Assembly: GCA_023014335.1 (NCBI GenBank)
Contig: JAECYW010000015.1
Location: 1,178,001-1,242,000 of the forward strand
Origin: Galerina marginata
Lineage: Eukaryota; Basidiomycota; Agaricomycetes; Agaricales; Galerinaceae
Direction of reading: 5' to 3'
DNA length: 64,000 nucleotides
The position numbers and the translations under genes are program-made. Within the stretch, counting starts at the first letter, position 1. Each line of letters opens with the position of its first letter. This document shows, piece by piece, positions 10,501-25,127 of this stretch. Below the pieces are notes generated by a model, which was not told the origin of the DNA, ran no database searches, and was given only the letters and a program-made list of their open reading frames with translations.

Positions 10501-13432
10501 GTAGCGATTTTATCTACGGAAAGGTTGAAGTCATTCTAGTCCACACAATCATTGGTAAGCCACTTCTTCGTATTTCAAATTAAATTAGGTCGGCAATAAT
10601 TCTATTAGTCGAAGCAGAGTGGTAACGACCATGGGACTGAGGACAATAGTTGTAACTCGACAATTGAATTTTCACTTCAAAGATCAGTCAACCACGGTGA
10701 GTTCGGCCACCGTTAGGTAAGTTAATACTCGAAATGCATGTTCCAGTTGCTAGCATTTGAAGACTTGATCACTAGTATTAACATTAAGGGGCCTGCGTTG
10801 CTACTCATTGTCCGATGCGTGCCAATCCTACGCTCCACTATGGTAAGGTTCTGCGATAAGTTATAACCATTAACGCTTCCTCTGCCGCCTATAAATTGCT
10901 ATGGGTCTCGAGCGGCATTTATTCAATGTGTTGTAATTGCCTGAAGAACCAAGAGGTATTAATTGTTTACTACTAATTGTTTACTACTTTGCTTATGTTC
11001 ATCTAAGTAGCAACATAATGCGTAGCGCTTAGCTCTCAATTACTTGTACATCCTTCAGAATGTTTACTACCTTGTGTTTATTAATGGTAGAAACGAGAAT
11101 GCCGATCATCCCAACCCATTCATCTTCCACACTGCAATCCTTGCTTATGGCTTAACCCATCTTATTTTTGTGGTATAACAAACTTGGTCACGTAGGCAAA
11201 TAATTTGGCGCTTTCAGCCTCGTGGGCAAAGACTTCTAACTTGATCCATCTCACTCAATCACTTCAGAGGGCCGTCATCGATTACATCTTTTTCATAGAA
11301 GAGCCTCAGTTCCCAAACCGCACCTTATGCGCGACTCGTCAATCTGACGCGGCCTCGTAAATATGCAGCTTCATGGGATACGCGCCCACGCTTCTTTCGC
11401 CATCCGCAATTTTGGCCCTTGGGTAGCTAGATCAACCTTTCCAAGGATTCCCTTATCGACCATGATTTTTGCTTCCTTTCCCATCCTTATAGTTGATCCT
11501 TAACACGGTTTGTCCATTGCCCGTACATCGTACATTGTACAGCGCGCCTTCTGATTGGTTACCACAAAAAACCCATCGACATGTCTAAATTTATCTCGAC
11601 CCAAAGAAAGCTCGACCGCATTCTTCAAAATTGATCAACGAGTATTCAGTGTCGTTCTCAAATCCGTCTTCGCCATGGATAGACATTTGTTCCGCTTGAT
11701 ATTCCTTATTCCGCCCGTGTTGCAAATATTGACCATCGTCTTGTTCTCGATTTTAGCGAGGCCTCGTCTTTGCGGTAGACTTGAGATGGCGAGTACGATA
11801 GCAGACTGTAACTGTGCGAGTCAACAACGATCGATGCTGATTTAGCGAATTGTATACCGAGCTTCTCTGATCAAACCTGCGAGGAAAGGAAAGACCCACG
11901 CCGGGAGAAGTGTTAGTACCGGCGTTCAACGAGGTCGAGAGTTCACCGTACACATACTGAGAGAGATTGAACAGGTCTAGGAAAATGTTAGAATCACAGT
12001 ACGAGTTCTGTCAAGAGTTGCTCATGTATGACACTATTGCAGGGTTTGACTTCTGTTCATCTGGGAAACCGACATGTCATAAAATAGGCTTCTCAATGCG
12101 GCATTGATAACGAGGCGATTGAAATGGAAGCTCAATCACTGGCGACTAAAATTTACCGGGTCCACATCCATTTCGCAGCATTTGAGTGGTCGACCGGGTT
12201 GGAGGATATCCCACGGTGATGAGGTATCTCAGAATTCACCTTAATTATCCGATGCTCGAGGCACGTGAAGTGCATATCCATTGCCCACGGGTTTGCCGGC
12301 TAACTCGACGTCCCGTTCTAGGCTACTCTCACATGCGTCTCTCCTTGGTAGTGTGACGACTGCGAATAACTTCATTTAAAATTGCTGCCTCTCATGCGAC
12401 CCGCCACTGATTAACTTGTAGAAGAATATGTTCATTGTTACGGACTGTAGAACTAAGTCGACCGGGTTTTGAGTGACTCTTCCCGCAGGTACGCTAACGA
12501 GGCGCCCATGAAATTTTGAGGAATAGCCGTAAACCTCGCTGACATGCCATCCAATTGGACTAAACGGAAACTGTGCTCTTGAACCGGCAGTAAGCCTTGT
12601 TGACCGCCGATCTTTCAGGTTTGCTCATTTTCATTTTGTCGTCGTCCTAGATCCAACGAAACTCTTCCCACACGCCATCGAGGAGAGCCACCCGGGGTAC
12701 ACAAAGGTGCACATTTGCCAACTCGCCATCACGACCCGTTCTTCGGTAGCCAACCGGTACCGTCCTCGACATACTGACCCGAATGCGGGACAGAAAATTC
12801 GTTGTTTTGGTTTACTCTACGAACCGCGGCGCTGGGTTCCCACACTCCTGGGTACTGGTGAGGTTGCGTACTCGACCCAGGAGCCTTGCGTGTGTTTTTA
12901 CTGAATGTTGGAACAAAATTCAGGTGGGAAGTTTTGGGCATCACAAACTCATTAAACGACTATTTCCCACCCGAGTCTCAGAAACTGCCAATTCTATTAC
13001 AGAATTTGAATCTTTTTTGGGTAAAGGTCAAGCTTTATTTGTTTCTCGTCCGAAATGACGACGGCCCGGTGCATAGCTCTTCAGGTTCGAATCTCAGATG
13101 TCAAGCTGGACTACGACCCCTAATCAAGGGCGTGATTTGTTAAGATAAACATGTAAAGGACGGTAGTTCAAACAAAGTCCTTATTCTGCATTCCACCTTC
13201 GGTCTCCAAAATGTGCGCTCTATCTGGGTAAAAGTCATTGCCAGCTTCTACGAACCTAAAACGAAGTGACTGACGTCGTTGATAGAGCGCGCCAAGAAAT
13301 CTGTAATGACGGATAGACAATGGTCGTGTTGGTGAACCCTTACTTTCCTGGGGGAGGCTCTCGCTCCTTATGGAATTGAATACAACTACGCCTTTTAGAC
13401 TGGGTTGACGCCGAAATCTCTCACAGGAATGG
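7550..13432. other. Long gene-free stretch
   Basis: Nearly 6 kb with only short frames (under 110 codons) on either strand, none with recognisable motifs or paired splice sites. I see no terminal repeats, reverse-transcriptase motifs or tRNA. A small direct repeat (TAATTGTTTACTAC twice) lies near 10960-10990. A GGTTCGAATCT string near 13085 does not belong to a tRNA fold. Old decayed sequence is the likely content. Confidence 0.5.
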
Positions 13433-13440
13433 TATAAAAG
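13433..13440 (+). promoter_or_regulatory. TATA box of the peroxidase gene
   Basis: TATAAAAG, 72 bp upstream of the ATG at 13513, a normal position for a fungal core promoter. Confidence 0.6.
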
Positions 13441-13512
13441 AATGGGCATTTTCTTTCTTTTGAAGTCAAGGCAGCATCTGCAGCATCTGTCTCCTCGTCG
13501 ATTGCATCTCCA

Positions 13513-15211
<1,699 letters not shown>

Positions 15212-17670
15212 ATGCTATTTGTTACTCGCTTATTGGTGTTGTTGGCGTTCACCTCAATTTCTTTTTTGTTATTCCATTGTGGTCATTCTATGCTTCTTGA
15301 TGTCTGTATTTTTATCAATGGTGTCGATCAACAGAGATGTTTTTGTCCTGTCAATGCACGAAATTTGATTTTGTAAGGCTAGCTTATACAAGTAACATGC
15401 CATGTCGCAGTTGCAAAGGGATATCTTATCTTTACACGCTCAAACCCTCTCGGGGTCGGCTCTTTGACTTCGAATAAGTTTGAGGTTCGGCCGTGCCGGT
15501 CGCTACGAAGCCTACAAAACCTATGTTTGTATTTTAATGATATTTATTGCCCAAATGAATCAACTTGTGTGATGTTCGAGTGTCACGTGTTTGTGACAGT
15601 TCGCGTCAAGCGTTGTTGATCAGTCAAACTTAAGATAAGTACCACATCTACAACCAACTTGATTGCCCGGAAGGTCTGGCTACAACATCCTCACGCATCC
15701 AAGCCAAAGAACATTGACTGCTTCTGTCGGGGCACCGAACTCAACTCTCGTGCACTAGTGCCAATTTGGGAGAGGATTGATCATGATTACATTCTCCGCC
15801 TAGCTTTCCCTTTTGTCGTAAAATTCCAGTTACGCCATTCGGCCTGCTGAGAGCCGATGCGAGTCTTAATTCGAGCTTTTCTCTCTAACTATATGCGCAC
15901 AAGTGAAAAGCACGAGAGAGGAATATCGTCACTGGTATGTCCCGCTTCTTCTTCAAGCATCTGCACACCGTCCTAAGCTTTGGTGCTGTAGGATGACCTG
16001 TGGAGCAGTAGACAGTTCAGAATGATGGGCTGTTATGACGGTCTCTATACTTTTGGCGCCTCACACTATGTCCAGCTTCTTCAGCATTATACAGATAGTG
16101 GATACGGAGGATCCTTTTGTTGTGATACCTCGTCATTCCATCTCCTTGGAAGAACGCACCAGATATCCCTTTTCACATAAGGTCTGATTTCTCCTCTACG
16201 CCTTTCTTCTTCGAAGCTTACACGCCTCGTCACTCTCATATATGCTCTTGCACTGGCCAATGCTAGTGTTTCGAAACGAACAAGTGGGTCAGATCCGCGC
16301 AACGTAGTAGGATTTTCCAAGTGCTTCTTGGGTTTATTGCCTTCGCCTGACTTCGATTTTCCTCCATGGCCTTTTTGTGGCTCAACCATATATGCTACCC
16401 ACGCCTCTTTGATCGCGTTGGACGATTGTTTCTTAGTCTTGTTGTTTCAGAGAAGCCTGGTTCGATGTTTTGAATCCTAATGAACTTCGGCAATCACTGC
16501 GTCACTCTCCAATGGCGACGACCTTCCGATGAAACGGCCCCTAAAGATAAGTTGCTGGTTCACTTGCGGCGAACGGAGGCCTGGTCATTAAGATGACTTG
16601 TAGCCTGGGGACCTACGTTCATAGCTGGGCGCAGGGTATGGCGCCTTTTCTCACAGATGAACATCTCCAGTCGTTCAGAAGCAACTTCCTGCGGGTGTAG
16701 AGTGGCCGGTGCCCGATTCCAGGTGAAGTTCATTTTTTCAAAACATCAGTGTGTATCTTATCTTTCACTCACGCTACCTGTAGTTCAGTGTGGAGGACTA
16801 GAGGAATGGCAACGCGGGAGTGACCAAAATCTTTGCATTTTATGGTCCTCGTCCCGAGCCCGTGGACCTAAACGGAAATCCTATTCTGAAATTTCCGAGC
16901 CGCTCGCAGTCGTTTGTCACTTGACGAATAATTGCCAGATTCTGATTGGCCTTTCGTATTTGGCAGGTCTGTGATTTAATATTGAACTTCGCGATATTTT
17001 TAACATCATAAACCATGGAGTGATGTATGCACCTGCATACATACATGTAGGCTGTGTTATTTAAATTTAGGCTGCTATGCAGTCAGAATGCTGCGATCGG
17101 CCTTGATAATTCGAATTACGACTCTTTTACCGTCAGTGATGCTTGTCTCGACGTGGCAGACGACGATGCGCTTGTGCAAGCGTTCCTTTTCATCCTAATG
17201 TCTAAATTACACGAACTTAAACTGTGACTATAGGTTGGGGAATAATCGCCGTTTTAAAGCATTGCTACTCGTACGCAGTGGAGTATTTCCGGAACCCACG
17301 AGACTCGAGGCTTTCAGTTAGTAATTTCCCTTGCAAGTCAGCTTAAAACGTGATTAGCTGACAGATTTTTCCGTTATGCTGTGGACCTTGTTCCTAACTG
17401 AGTTAAACCGCGATTGAACAGTAACGACGCTGAAATGTGATGACAGTACCATGTCGACACAATTCGGGATAACATGATCGGCGCGACTGAAAGAACGTCC
17501 GCATGTACGTGATCTAAATATAAGTCAAGTAAGTCTTCCGTTATTCGTGGATTTTGGTTGGTGTATAAGATCCATGGCTTTGCAGTCCATCTAGTCCAGT
17601 TCTCCGCCTGAGCTTTGATTCGACATTGGATATACCTGCCCTTCCTTTGCTTTGGTCTTGAATTTTAGAT
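15212..17670. other. Intergenic, no convincing gene
   Basis: Holds the 3' flank of the peroxidase and the 5' flank of the next gene. A 100-codon minus frame at 16087-16389 (Lys/Arg/Glu-rich) and a 105-codon plus frame at 16657-16974 lack splice partners or known motifs. A GTATAAGA string at 17562-17569, about 105 bp before the next ATG, may be a TATA element. Confidence 0.4.
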
Positions 17671-19363
17671 ATGCTTGTTTCAGCTCCCCTTTTGCTTCTC
17701 GCTTTTTCTATCGCGCAAAGCGCGACCGTATTTGCCATTTCACTTGAGACAGACTTCAAGTCCGTCGCTGGTGCTGCTTACTGTAAGGCTTAATACTCGT
17801 CGCAATGTTTCCGGCTCTAATGGCGCAGCAGTTATGACAGATGATCCTTCTGGCAATAAGATTGTTTCAACGAACATCGCATCCGATGGAAAATTGGTAC
17901 GATAGTAGTACTACAGATCCGCTTCGTCTTGCTGATGACGAGACCACTAACAAGGGCCCAGCAGTAAATGCAATCAGCACCGGCGGTGTTGGCGCTCATG
18001 GCATAACTGTGCCTATTGGGACCGACCCTCTGTTCTCCCAAGGTGCTATTCAGGTCAACACAAGGGCTAATATTTTGGTTTCTGTGAACGTGAGTTGGAT
18101 TCCAATTGTTCAAATGTATGTACTTGCTGACCTTATTTTATTTCTAGCCAGGCTCGAATACCGTTGCAATGTTTAGGATTGATACACGCGACCCTTCTCG
18201 GCTTACAATGGTCGGTAGGCCTGTCCCAAGCAAAGGTGAATTCCCAATATCGGTTGCGATTAACTCGGAGGGAAATATGGTGTGCGTTCTTAACGGTGGG
18301 AAGGTCAATGGTATCAGGTACGTTTTTCAAAACTTCCATGAATTGAATTCGAAATGAACTGTGGTCGAACAGCTGTTTTACTGCACACCCAATATTCGGC
18401 CTTATTTCCAAACCAAATACCTCTCGCTCATTGGGGCTCAAACAAACGACTCCTCCTAGTGGTCCGCCTGGATCGGCTAGCCATATCATTTTCAGCGCAG
18501 ACGACTCGAGGGTCATGGCGTCTGTAAAGGGCATCCCACCAACGCCTGGTTAGTGGCAATCTCACATTTTTGTCGTTATCTGTATTAGCTGATATTGAAT
18601 ACGCAAGGTTTTATTGCAAGCTGGGCAATCACCGCTGATGGCTCTTTAGCGGCTGAACCTGTGAAATCGACGCCTGCTTCAGGTGGCCTTTTGCCCTTTT
18701 CCATGACGTTAATTCCTGGAACACATGGTGTCCTTTCAACTGACCCTGGAATCGGATTCGAGATCTACAACTTTGGTGCTGGTCAGAATCAGAACTCCAA
18801 GGCGTCGTCAAGTGTCGTCACAATCCCCGGCCAGAAGGCTACATGCTGGTCAACTTACAGTTCAAAATCGGGCAACTTTTATCTTATCGATGCCGGTACT
18901 GCCACGATTACAGAGGTCCATGTCGACGGAAATTTTAAGGGGAAGATCGTCAAGGTTCGTCAACTTTACAAAGCTGCAAAGATGCATTCTAACAAACCCT
19001 CTTGTTAGCAATATGCTCAGGTTTCGGGTTCTGCAACCATCGACGCAGAGGTTGCCACCGTTGGAAATAACAAGTAAGTCACCCACCTTGAGTTCGGATG
19101 AGTATGATGAATTGAAATGTTCATTTCAGCTACCTCTACGTTCTTGCTGCTAACACGGCTTCAATCAATGTCCTCTCCGTCAATACCCCTGGAAAAGCCA
19201 CGACAGTTCAAAACTTTAGCTTCGCCTCTGCGGCGAAAGCGGCTGGGATCAAGTTTGGTATGTGAACAGCATATTTCCCTGTTGGTTCATTGCTCGAATA
19301 CCTAACACCGTTCCTTCAGACAAGAATAGTTTGCAAGGCATGGCAACTTACGTTAAATATTAA
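17671..19363 (+). CDS. Secreted carboxymuconate-cyclase-like (lactonase family) beta-propeller
   Basis: Model of nine exons: 17671-17782, 17832-17904, 17978-18089, 18148-18317, 18373-18548, 18608-18954, 19009-19073, 19130-19257, 19320-19363, total 408 aa. Signal peptide MLVSAPLLLLAFSIAQSATVFA. Family blocks: YFMTDDPSGNKIVSTNIASD, TGGVGAHG, DPLFSQGAIQVN, NPGSNTVAMFRID, the PPSGPPGSASHIIFSADDS motif and the C-terminal NYLYVLAANTASINVLSV. These propellers resemble 3-carboxy-cis,cis-muconate lactonizing enzyme and are often secreted in mushrooms, but the real substrate is usually untested. The second intron (17905-17977, GTAGTA...CAATCAG) is a guess that restores the frame and total length; without it the frame breaks at a TAG at 17903. 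A one-base frameshift is the alternative. It follows the peroxidase on the same strand, 2.5 kb away. Confidence 0.82.
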
Positions 19364-21782
19364 TGGAACATTTTCGGGATACCCTTCCTCGTTGTGAGAG
19401 TATGTAGTTTTGTGAAAATAAATAGCTGGAATAGATGATACTCCTACCACCCTCGAAATTTTACAGTGACTCGGGCCAATCAATTGATCAATGACCTATT
19501 TTACTCGATTCTTTAAGATAGCGCGGAGAGGTCCCCATAAATTCGATACCTCTTCATTCGCAGGCCACCAGAGGTCCCTGCAACTTGAAGTCACGAAGTG
19601 TTTTATGTCCGTATATTCATAGAAGCATAATGGCCCTTTTTTTATGGTTCTTTTCGCAGAACGGCGTTTTGGAAGCCGCCAGAAACCAAGGGAAATCTAT
19701 TTGGAATATACGAATCTGGAGATCTAATATACCAAAGCGACGTAATAAAAGTGATATCTCTGAGTGCACTCCATCGGATTGGCATTTCTTCGCATGTAGC
19801 ATGACCTGGAGAAATGAAACGAAAAGAACACGAGTGTCGAACGTTGACCGTTCATCTCTACTCTATTTAAGCTGGTTGATGGATATGGTATTAGAGTTAT
19901 TGTGAGTATGACTCGGACTCATATTCCGAAGGTGATCGCAAAAGAAACCCTTCTTCAGCGCTCATTTAGGACCACTGGAAAGATGGACACGTCTCGGTTA
20001 CGGTTCTGACACGGTTAGGCGGTTGATTTTTCTAACCGAATACAGCATGACAATTTCTTTTTACGTTTTGATTTGACATACGGAGATAAATAGAGTTGGT
20101 TGTTTGACTGGCGGACAAATCACGGCCGGACCGTGCATGGCGGGAAATGACAGTGACAGATTCGAAGAGCTAAGGCGAAGTTCGAACCGCCGTCAATACT
20201 ATTGTCATTACATAGAAGATCAACGTACGGTATTAATATACGGTATTGAGAATCACCGACGAAGAGTTTTGAGGGGCCATTTGAATTTGAATTGGTTTTA
20301 TATACGTCGAGCTGACAGGTCTCCTCCAAGTGACTATCTCCCTTCCTCCGCCGAAGTCTCTTTTGGATGACATCAAGAAACGAGGGGTATTTATGCGGAA
20401 TTTTGTTGGTCGTTGCTTTGAAGATCCCGAGTTACAAGACGCCAAGCCCACCCAGGCATGCGTTCAGGTTATTAATGAAAGGATCACGAGGCAGGCTTTC
20501 AAAATTTACCAAACTTAATAAGCTATGTAGAACTTGATTACATTCTAGGGTCTCTGACTACTTCAGTATTGACTGCGAAGCGGGAATTCCAAGGTTCAGA
20601 TGACCTACAGTCTCTGCTGTGTTTTACCCGGGACAGATATCACGGATTACGCCCTGTGTTCATGCTCCACACTTCGATTCTTACACTCCTAAATTCTCAG
20701 ACGGTCAATTTTCAAAGGATTTATGAACATTGAAACCGCGCCCGGTTGATAATCATCCGTCCATCCGTCCATCCCCAAATAAATTCAGATAACGCGAGCT
20801 GACGAGCTGAAGAATGTGTCATATTTTAGAAAATAATATCTTCGCAAGAAAGTGCCACACTACTACGGCTCTCTGCGCCATAATTTAAACCTTGAACACC
20901 TGGGTATCTTTTTAGCTGCCACGGAAGGGCGCAATGTCGGGGTTGGGTAGCCTGGAGATAATTGAAGAAGCTGTTGCCAGTAAGTGGCCATCGAGGCCAG
21001 GCCTGACAGAATCCTAGGATCAATTCTAATCTATTCGCATTATGAGGGCTCTAGAGGCTTTTGTAAAGTCGTATTCCATGTCTGGGACTGGTCGCACCTG
21101 GAAATAGGGGCTTCGGTATCGCGGTTACCGTTTACCGGCCAACGTGACATTAGAAAATCCGCTTTCGTACTCAGCTTGCCATCACAGACCTGGTTTCTCT
21201 CCTTCCCTCATCTCGCTGTCCTTGGTTTTCAGTGACTCTTGACATAGCCTGGCCAAATTTTCTGGCTCTGCTGTATCTAATTCGTTTTCTTGAAGGTGGC
21301 ATCCCACGAGCCCCCGACTACCGCCTTCTTGCTCATGCTCTGAGTTGGAATTTTCATGTTGCACCTGTCTTAGCTTTGCGTTATCTCAACTCGATCTACG
21401 TGGATCTCATTCACAGTCAGTTTCGCGCAGAACGAAGCAACGCATTGTCTAACCCATGATCCGCCCATGGTACGCTGCGACGTTCATTTTGAGTTGCATG
21501 GGTTTGTACTGTTTAGCTGTGTAGCTTCCGTTACTGCGCCAACTTAAAAATCGAGTGAGTTACGGGGCCATATATTCCTGGAATGCGACGGACTTGCGCT
21601 GGCTTCTTTTGAACAGGCATAGTGTGCTTAGTAGATGGTTGGAAACTAGAGGGTAACCGATCTATTTGCCGCTTTTACCGCTACGTCCGATTGTTTCTTG
21701 TCCTGCCTCATCTGCCCACTTTAAAAGCTTTCAGCTCCAATGAGGAAATTTCGTTATATCGCTTTCGCTAAACGTCTGGAAG
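19364..21782. other. Intergenic, no convincing gene
   Basis: Plus frames at 19585-19905, 20104-20370 and 20330-20518 are short; the last reads like a protein fragment (SLLDDIKKRGVFMRNFVGRC) but I cannot assign it. A CATCCGTC tetranucleotide run lies near 20755-20775. Confidence 0.35.
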
Positions 21783-22343
21783 ATGTCTGGAGAACAAGAG
21801 CGCGATTGGGCGGTTCCTCATGAATATGTCCTTCTTCCCTTATGTCGTGTTCGCTCGTCACCCCGTCGAGGAATTGGGCCCCAATCTTCTGGAAATGTAT
21901 ACTCGATAAGACCCACAGTACGTCATTCAAGACATGAACTGGAATCGAAGTGCTCCACTTGTTCCTGTGTTGTTTCCTTCCTTTGTTTCACCTGGATCTT
22001 GGGAGAGCTATTCGCAATCTTTCTCGTGAAAAACAAGGCGGTATTCGGACTGGAAACTCATATTATGGCACACCTACAGCCCACCAATATGTCGTTTATT
22101 GCTGGTAGCACGAGCCCGATAAAACATGGTTCTGATGCAGCTTGTCCCTTGTGCACACTCGTTTCATCGTCATGTCTTGTTTTACATCTGTCGTTTGGTA
22201 AGTTTTTTCTAGTGATGCCTTCTGGGATCATTCAGCCAACTAACGATTTCAGCCTTCGGGCAGGATGCACGAGTCACTGCTTTCTGGTGCGTTCTAACGC
22301 CTTTCATTTGCCTGTTTCTATCTTAATTACAATCATTTTCTAA
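21783..22343 (+). CDS. Uncertain ORF, possibly a decayed gene
   Basis: An open frame of 186 codons from an ATG at 21783 (MSGEQERDWAVPHEYVLL). It has a hydrophobic stretch (WILGELFAIFLV) and scattered Cys residues. Another frame over the same DNA (near 21820-21908) also reads protein-like, and the two could be joined only by assuming introns or shifts. I recognise no family. It may be a pseudogene or chance. Confidence 0.2.
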   Translation: MSGEQERDWAVPHEYVLLPLCRVRSSPRRGIGPQSSGNVYSIRPTVRHSRHELESKCSTCSCVVSFLCFTWILGELFAIFLVKNKAVFGLETHIMAHLQPTNMSFIAGSTSPIKHGSDAACPLCTLVSSSCLVLHLSFGKFFLVMPSGIIQPTNDFSLRAGCTSHCFLVRSNAFHLPVSILITIIF

Positions 22344-22500
22344 AGAGTTGCTACTCTGGCAAAAGTTTGAAGGAGACAAAGTGATACCATCGCCTTCGCG
22401 ACGACAAATAGACATCCAGACTGTTTTTATATTTGGTATTTGTATGCATCAGCGCTTGGTCCTGGTCTCTTCAAATATTCTGATGGATTTCGTTCCGCTT

Positions 22501-22985
22501 TTCTCATTAGGCAGTTATTTCTCTATTCGGTCAGTGATGGTACATGGGTCTTGTTTTCTGATCATCGATTATAAATTTTCTCACAACGAAACTCTCTCGT
22601 CTTCCCTCATCTTGCCTTCGTTAATTTGCCTCCTCAAGCATAGTGGATCATTTTTTCGAGGTTGGAGGAGTCTGGAGTCGTATTGCGACTAAACCTCGGT
22701 TACCACCTCCCTGCCGGTGCACTTTCCGATATCTTGTGGTTATCTGTGGGAGATCTCGTCTGCGATCATTTGAGCGCAGACCGAAACAGCCAAGAATTGC
22801 GATGCTTCACACATAGCCTGCTCGTAGTTTGACGTGACGTCGAGGTAGAGAGGGATGTGTTCTGGCTGAAAACTTGATTCTTGGTTGTTTTGGTACTTGT
22901 GCCAGATTGATAGATAACCCATCCCGATCATTCTCTGAGGTTCCTAGAGCGACTTTGACTTTGCTTTCAGGCTGAATACCATTTT
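22501..22985. repeat. Direct repeat, copy 1 (~0.5 kb)
   Basis: Begins TTCTCATTAGGCAGTTAT and corresponds in order to 23015-23500. Shared blocks include CTTGTTTTCTGATCATCGAT, TTCTCACAACGAAACTCTCT, GAGCGCAGACCGAAACA and GGTTCCTAGAGCGACTTTGA. No intact ORF spans it. Confidence 0.65.
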
Positions 22986-23014
22986 GGTAGATTCTGTTCA
23001 CTTACCATTAAAAT

Positions 23015-23500
23015 TTCTCATTAGGCAGTTATCTCTTTATTCGGCTAGTGATGGTGCCTGGGTCTTGTTTTCTGATCATCGATCATAGATTTTCTCACAA
23101 CGAAACTCTCTCTTCTTCCCTCATCTCGCTTTGGTTGATTTGCATCCTCAACCACGCTGGGTAATGTTTTCGTATATTGGATGACTCTGGAAACGTATTG
23201 CGACTAACCTTGGTATACCACTTCACTGCCGTTGCACTTGTCCGATGTCTTGTCGTTGTCTGTGGGAGATCTCATTGGCGATCAGTTCAGCGCAGACCGA
23301 AACAACCAAGAGTTCCTATGCTTCACACATAACCCACTCGTTGTTTGACGTGCCGTCAACGCAGAGAGGCATGTGTTCTCGTCTTTGCTCCACACTAGGT
23401 TCTTGGTTGTTTTGGTACTTGCGCCAGATTGATAACCCATGCCGACTCTTCTCTGAGGTTCCTAGAGCGACTTTGACTTGGTTTTCGGGGCGAACGCCCT
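23015..23500. repeat. Direct repeat, copy 2 (~0.5 kb)
   Basis: Tandem partner of 22501-22985 at a spacing of about 514 bp. Differences are scattered substitutions and small indels, so the duplication is not recent. Confidence 0.65.
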
Positions 23501-23780
23501 CGTATCTTATTGGTCCTCGTTTTATCTATCTAATTTACCGGCCTTTCTGCCGTGATTAACTGCCAAATCCAAGACTCTTCGTGAAGATTTTGGTCCATGG
23601 AAAACGAGGAAGGTGCGTCGATTGGATGACATAACGACTCCCAACATGATACGGTCCGGGCGCTTTGGCTATCGTATAAGAACTGGTCGCCTCAAAACCT
23701 CTCCTCCCGTATTTCTTTCCCCCCACCACCACCGGCACCAACCACGCCCCTGCAGCCGTCAACTCTGGTCACCGCTCACG

Positions 23781-25127
23781 ATGACGGCGACCACGACCAA
23801 CCCCGACCTAGGCCTGACCTCCCTCCTCCCGCGTCACATCCCCACTCTCTCGTACACAATCCAGAACATCCTCATCTCGCTCGTCACGCTAGTGGCCTCC
23901 ACCGCCTCCTTGCTTTTCACTCTCTGCATCGTCCTCCCGCTCTCCATGATGCGTGCAGGCATCCCCGGCGGGTTACTCGTGCCCCGTGGACGTGCCGCCC
24001 AGAACATGCGCGCAAGGGGGTGCAGAGTCGTGCTCGTCGTCGGCGCGTCACGGGGTATTGGGTTTGGCGTGTTGAAGCAGTATATGAACGACCCTGATGT
24101 GGTGATCGTCGCTGCTTCGCGCTCTGTCGGTGCGTTTTTGCGTTTTTGTTACTTTTTATGCGCATATATTCACATTATCTTTCTCGCTGACCGCATTTCT
24201 TGTAGATGTCATGAAAAAATCCCTCGTGAACCTCGGACCTACCATCGCCCGTATCGAATGCGTCCAAATTGACTTTTCCGCCTCCAAAAAGCAACTCGCT
24301 GAAGCCCTTCAGTCGATCGATAATGAGCACGGTCCTGTCACCCACATGTATACCGTTAGCGCGGTTTGGAATCAGCTCAATGGAAAGGACGCTACCGGCA
24401 TCAGGATGGTACGTGTCTTTTGACCTGTTTAGGTTTTTATTTCGACAGGACTGATTGAGTAACTTTACTTGACTAGGACACAATGGCGGAAGCTATTAAG
24501 ATCAATATCTCTGGCACCGTCGCCTGCGTTCTAACCATGTATGAAATAATGAAGGCTCGCGGGCACGGAAAGATCGTACGTCACAACACCTCCTTTGTCC
24601 TTCGACCATCGTCCCGCTCAATCCCTATCTTTATTCATTAGTGCATCGTTGGCACCCCCGCCCTTTCCAGCACCACCAACATGATATCCGTCGCATCCAC
24701 CAAGTCCTTCCTCAACGCCTTCTCCACGTCCCTACGCGTCCTCGCCGCCCCATCCGGTATCGAAGTAGTCTCCGTCCAGCCAGGCGTGCTCGACGTGCGT
24801 CCTTCCATGTCTATGCACGGCCAGAACCTGGCGATGGACTGCACGAAGGACACGGAGCGTCTCGCACGACGGATGAAAGATGCGGTGGAAGGCGGTGGGG
24901 AAGGCGTTGTGTGCTGGCCTGTTGAGCAGGGGGTGGTTATGCGTGGGCTTGAAGGTGAGTTTGTTGGCGGTCTTCTTTGCTGCTCGTTCGGGTGGATGAG
25001 TGCGGCGGGGTGACTGAGGCTTTTTTTTTGAGTAGGTGTTAATCCGATTTGTGAGGAGATGGCGAAGTGGATGGGTATGGGGGTGATGAAGAAGCGGGCT
25101 GAGGCGCTTGGGGAGAAGGAGAATTGA
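23781..25127 (+). CDS. Short-chain dehydrogenase/reductase-like protein, membrane-anchored, lacking the usual catalytic Tyr
   Basis: Five exons, 23781-24129, 24206-24408, 24477-24575, 24642-24954, 25036-25127, give 351 aa with consistent phases. An N-terminal membrane segment (about residues 25-60, ILISLVTLVASTASLLFTL) precedes a Rossmann fold with VVLVVGASRGIGFGVL, the NAD(P)-binding GxxxGIG motif. Later blocks match SDRs: INISGTVACVLTMYEIMK, GKICIVGTPALSS, SFLNAFSTSLRVLA and GIEVVSVQPGVLDVR. In the active-site motif YxxxK the Lys is present (VASTK) but Val stands where Tyr is expected. Topology resembles ER-bound lipid reductases such as 3-ketosphinganine reductase, but the missing Tyr makes ordinary catalysis doubtful. 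A broken paralog lies just downstream. Confidence 0.85.

Noticed and set aside
13080..13105. GGTTCGAATCT, a tRNA T-loop-like string
   Set aside because: The flanking five bases do not pair as a T stem and no D arm or anticodon arm lies upstream.
7550..13432. Possible decayed LTR retrotransposon in the long gene-free stretch
   Set aside because: I found no long terminal repeats, no reverse-transcriptase or integrase motifs and no target duplication.
16087..16389. 100-codon minus ORF rich in Lys, Arg and Glu
   Set aside because: No known motif, no splice partners and no paralog in the window; length is within chance expectation.
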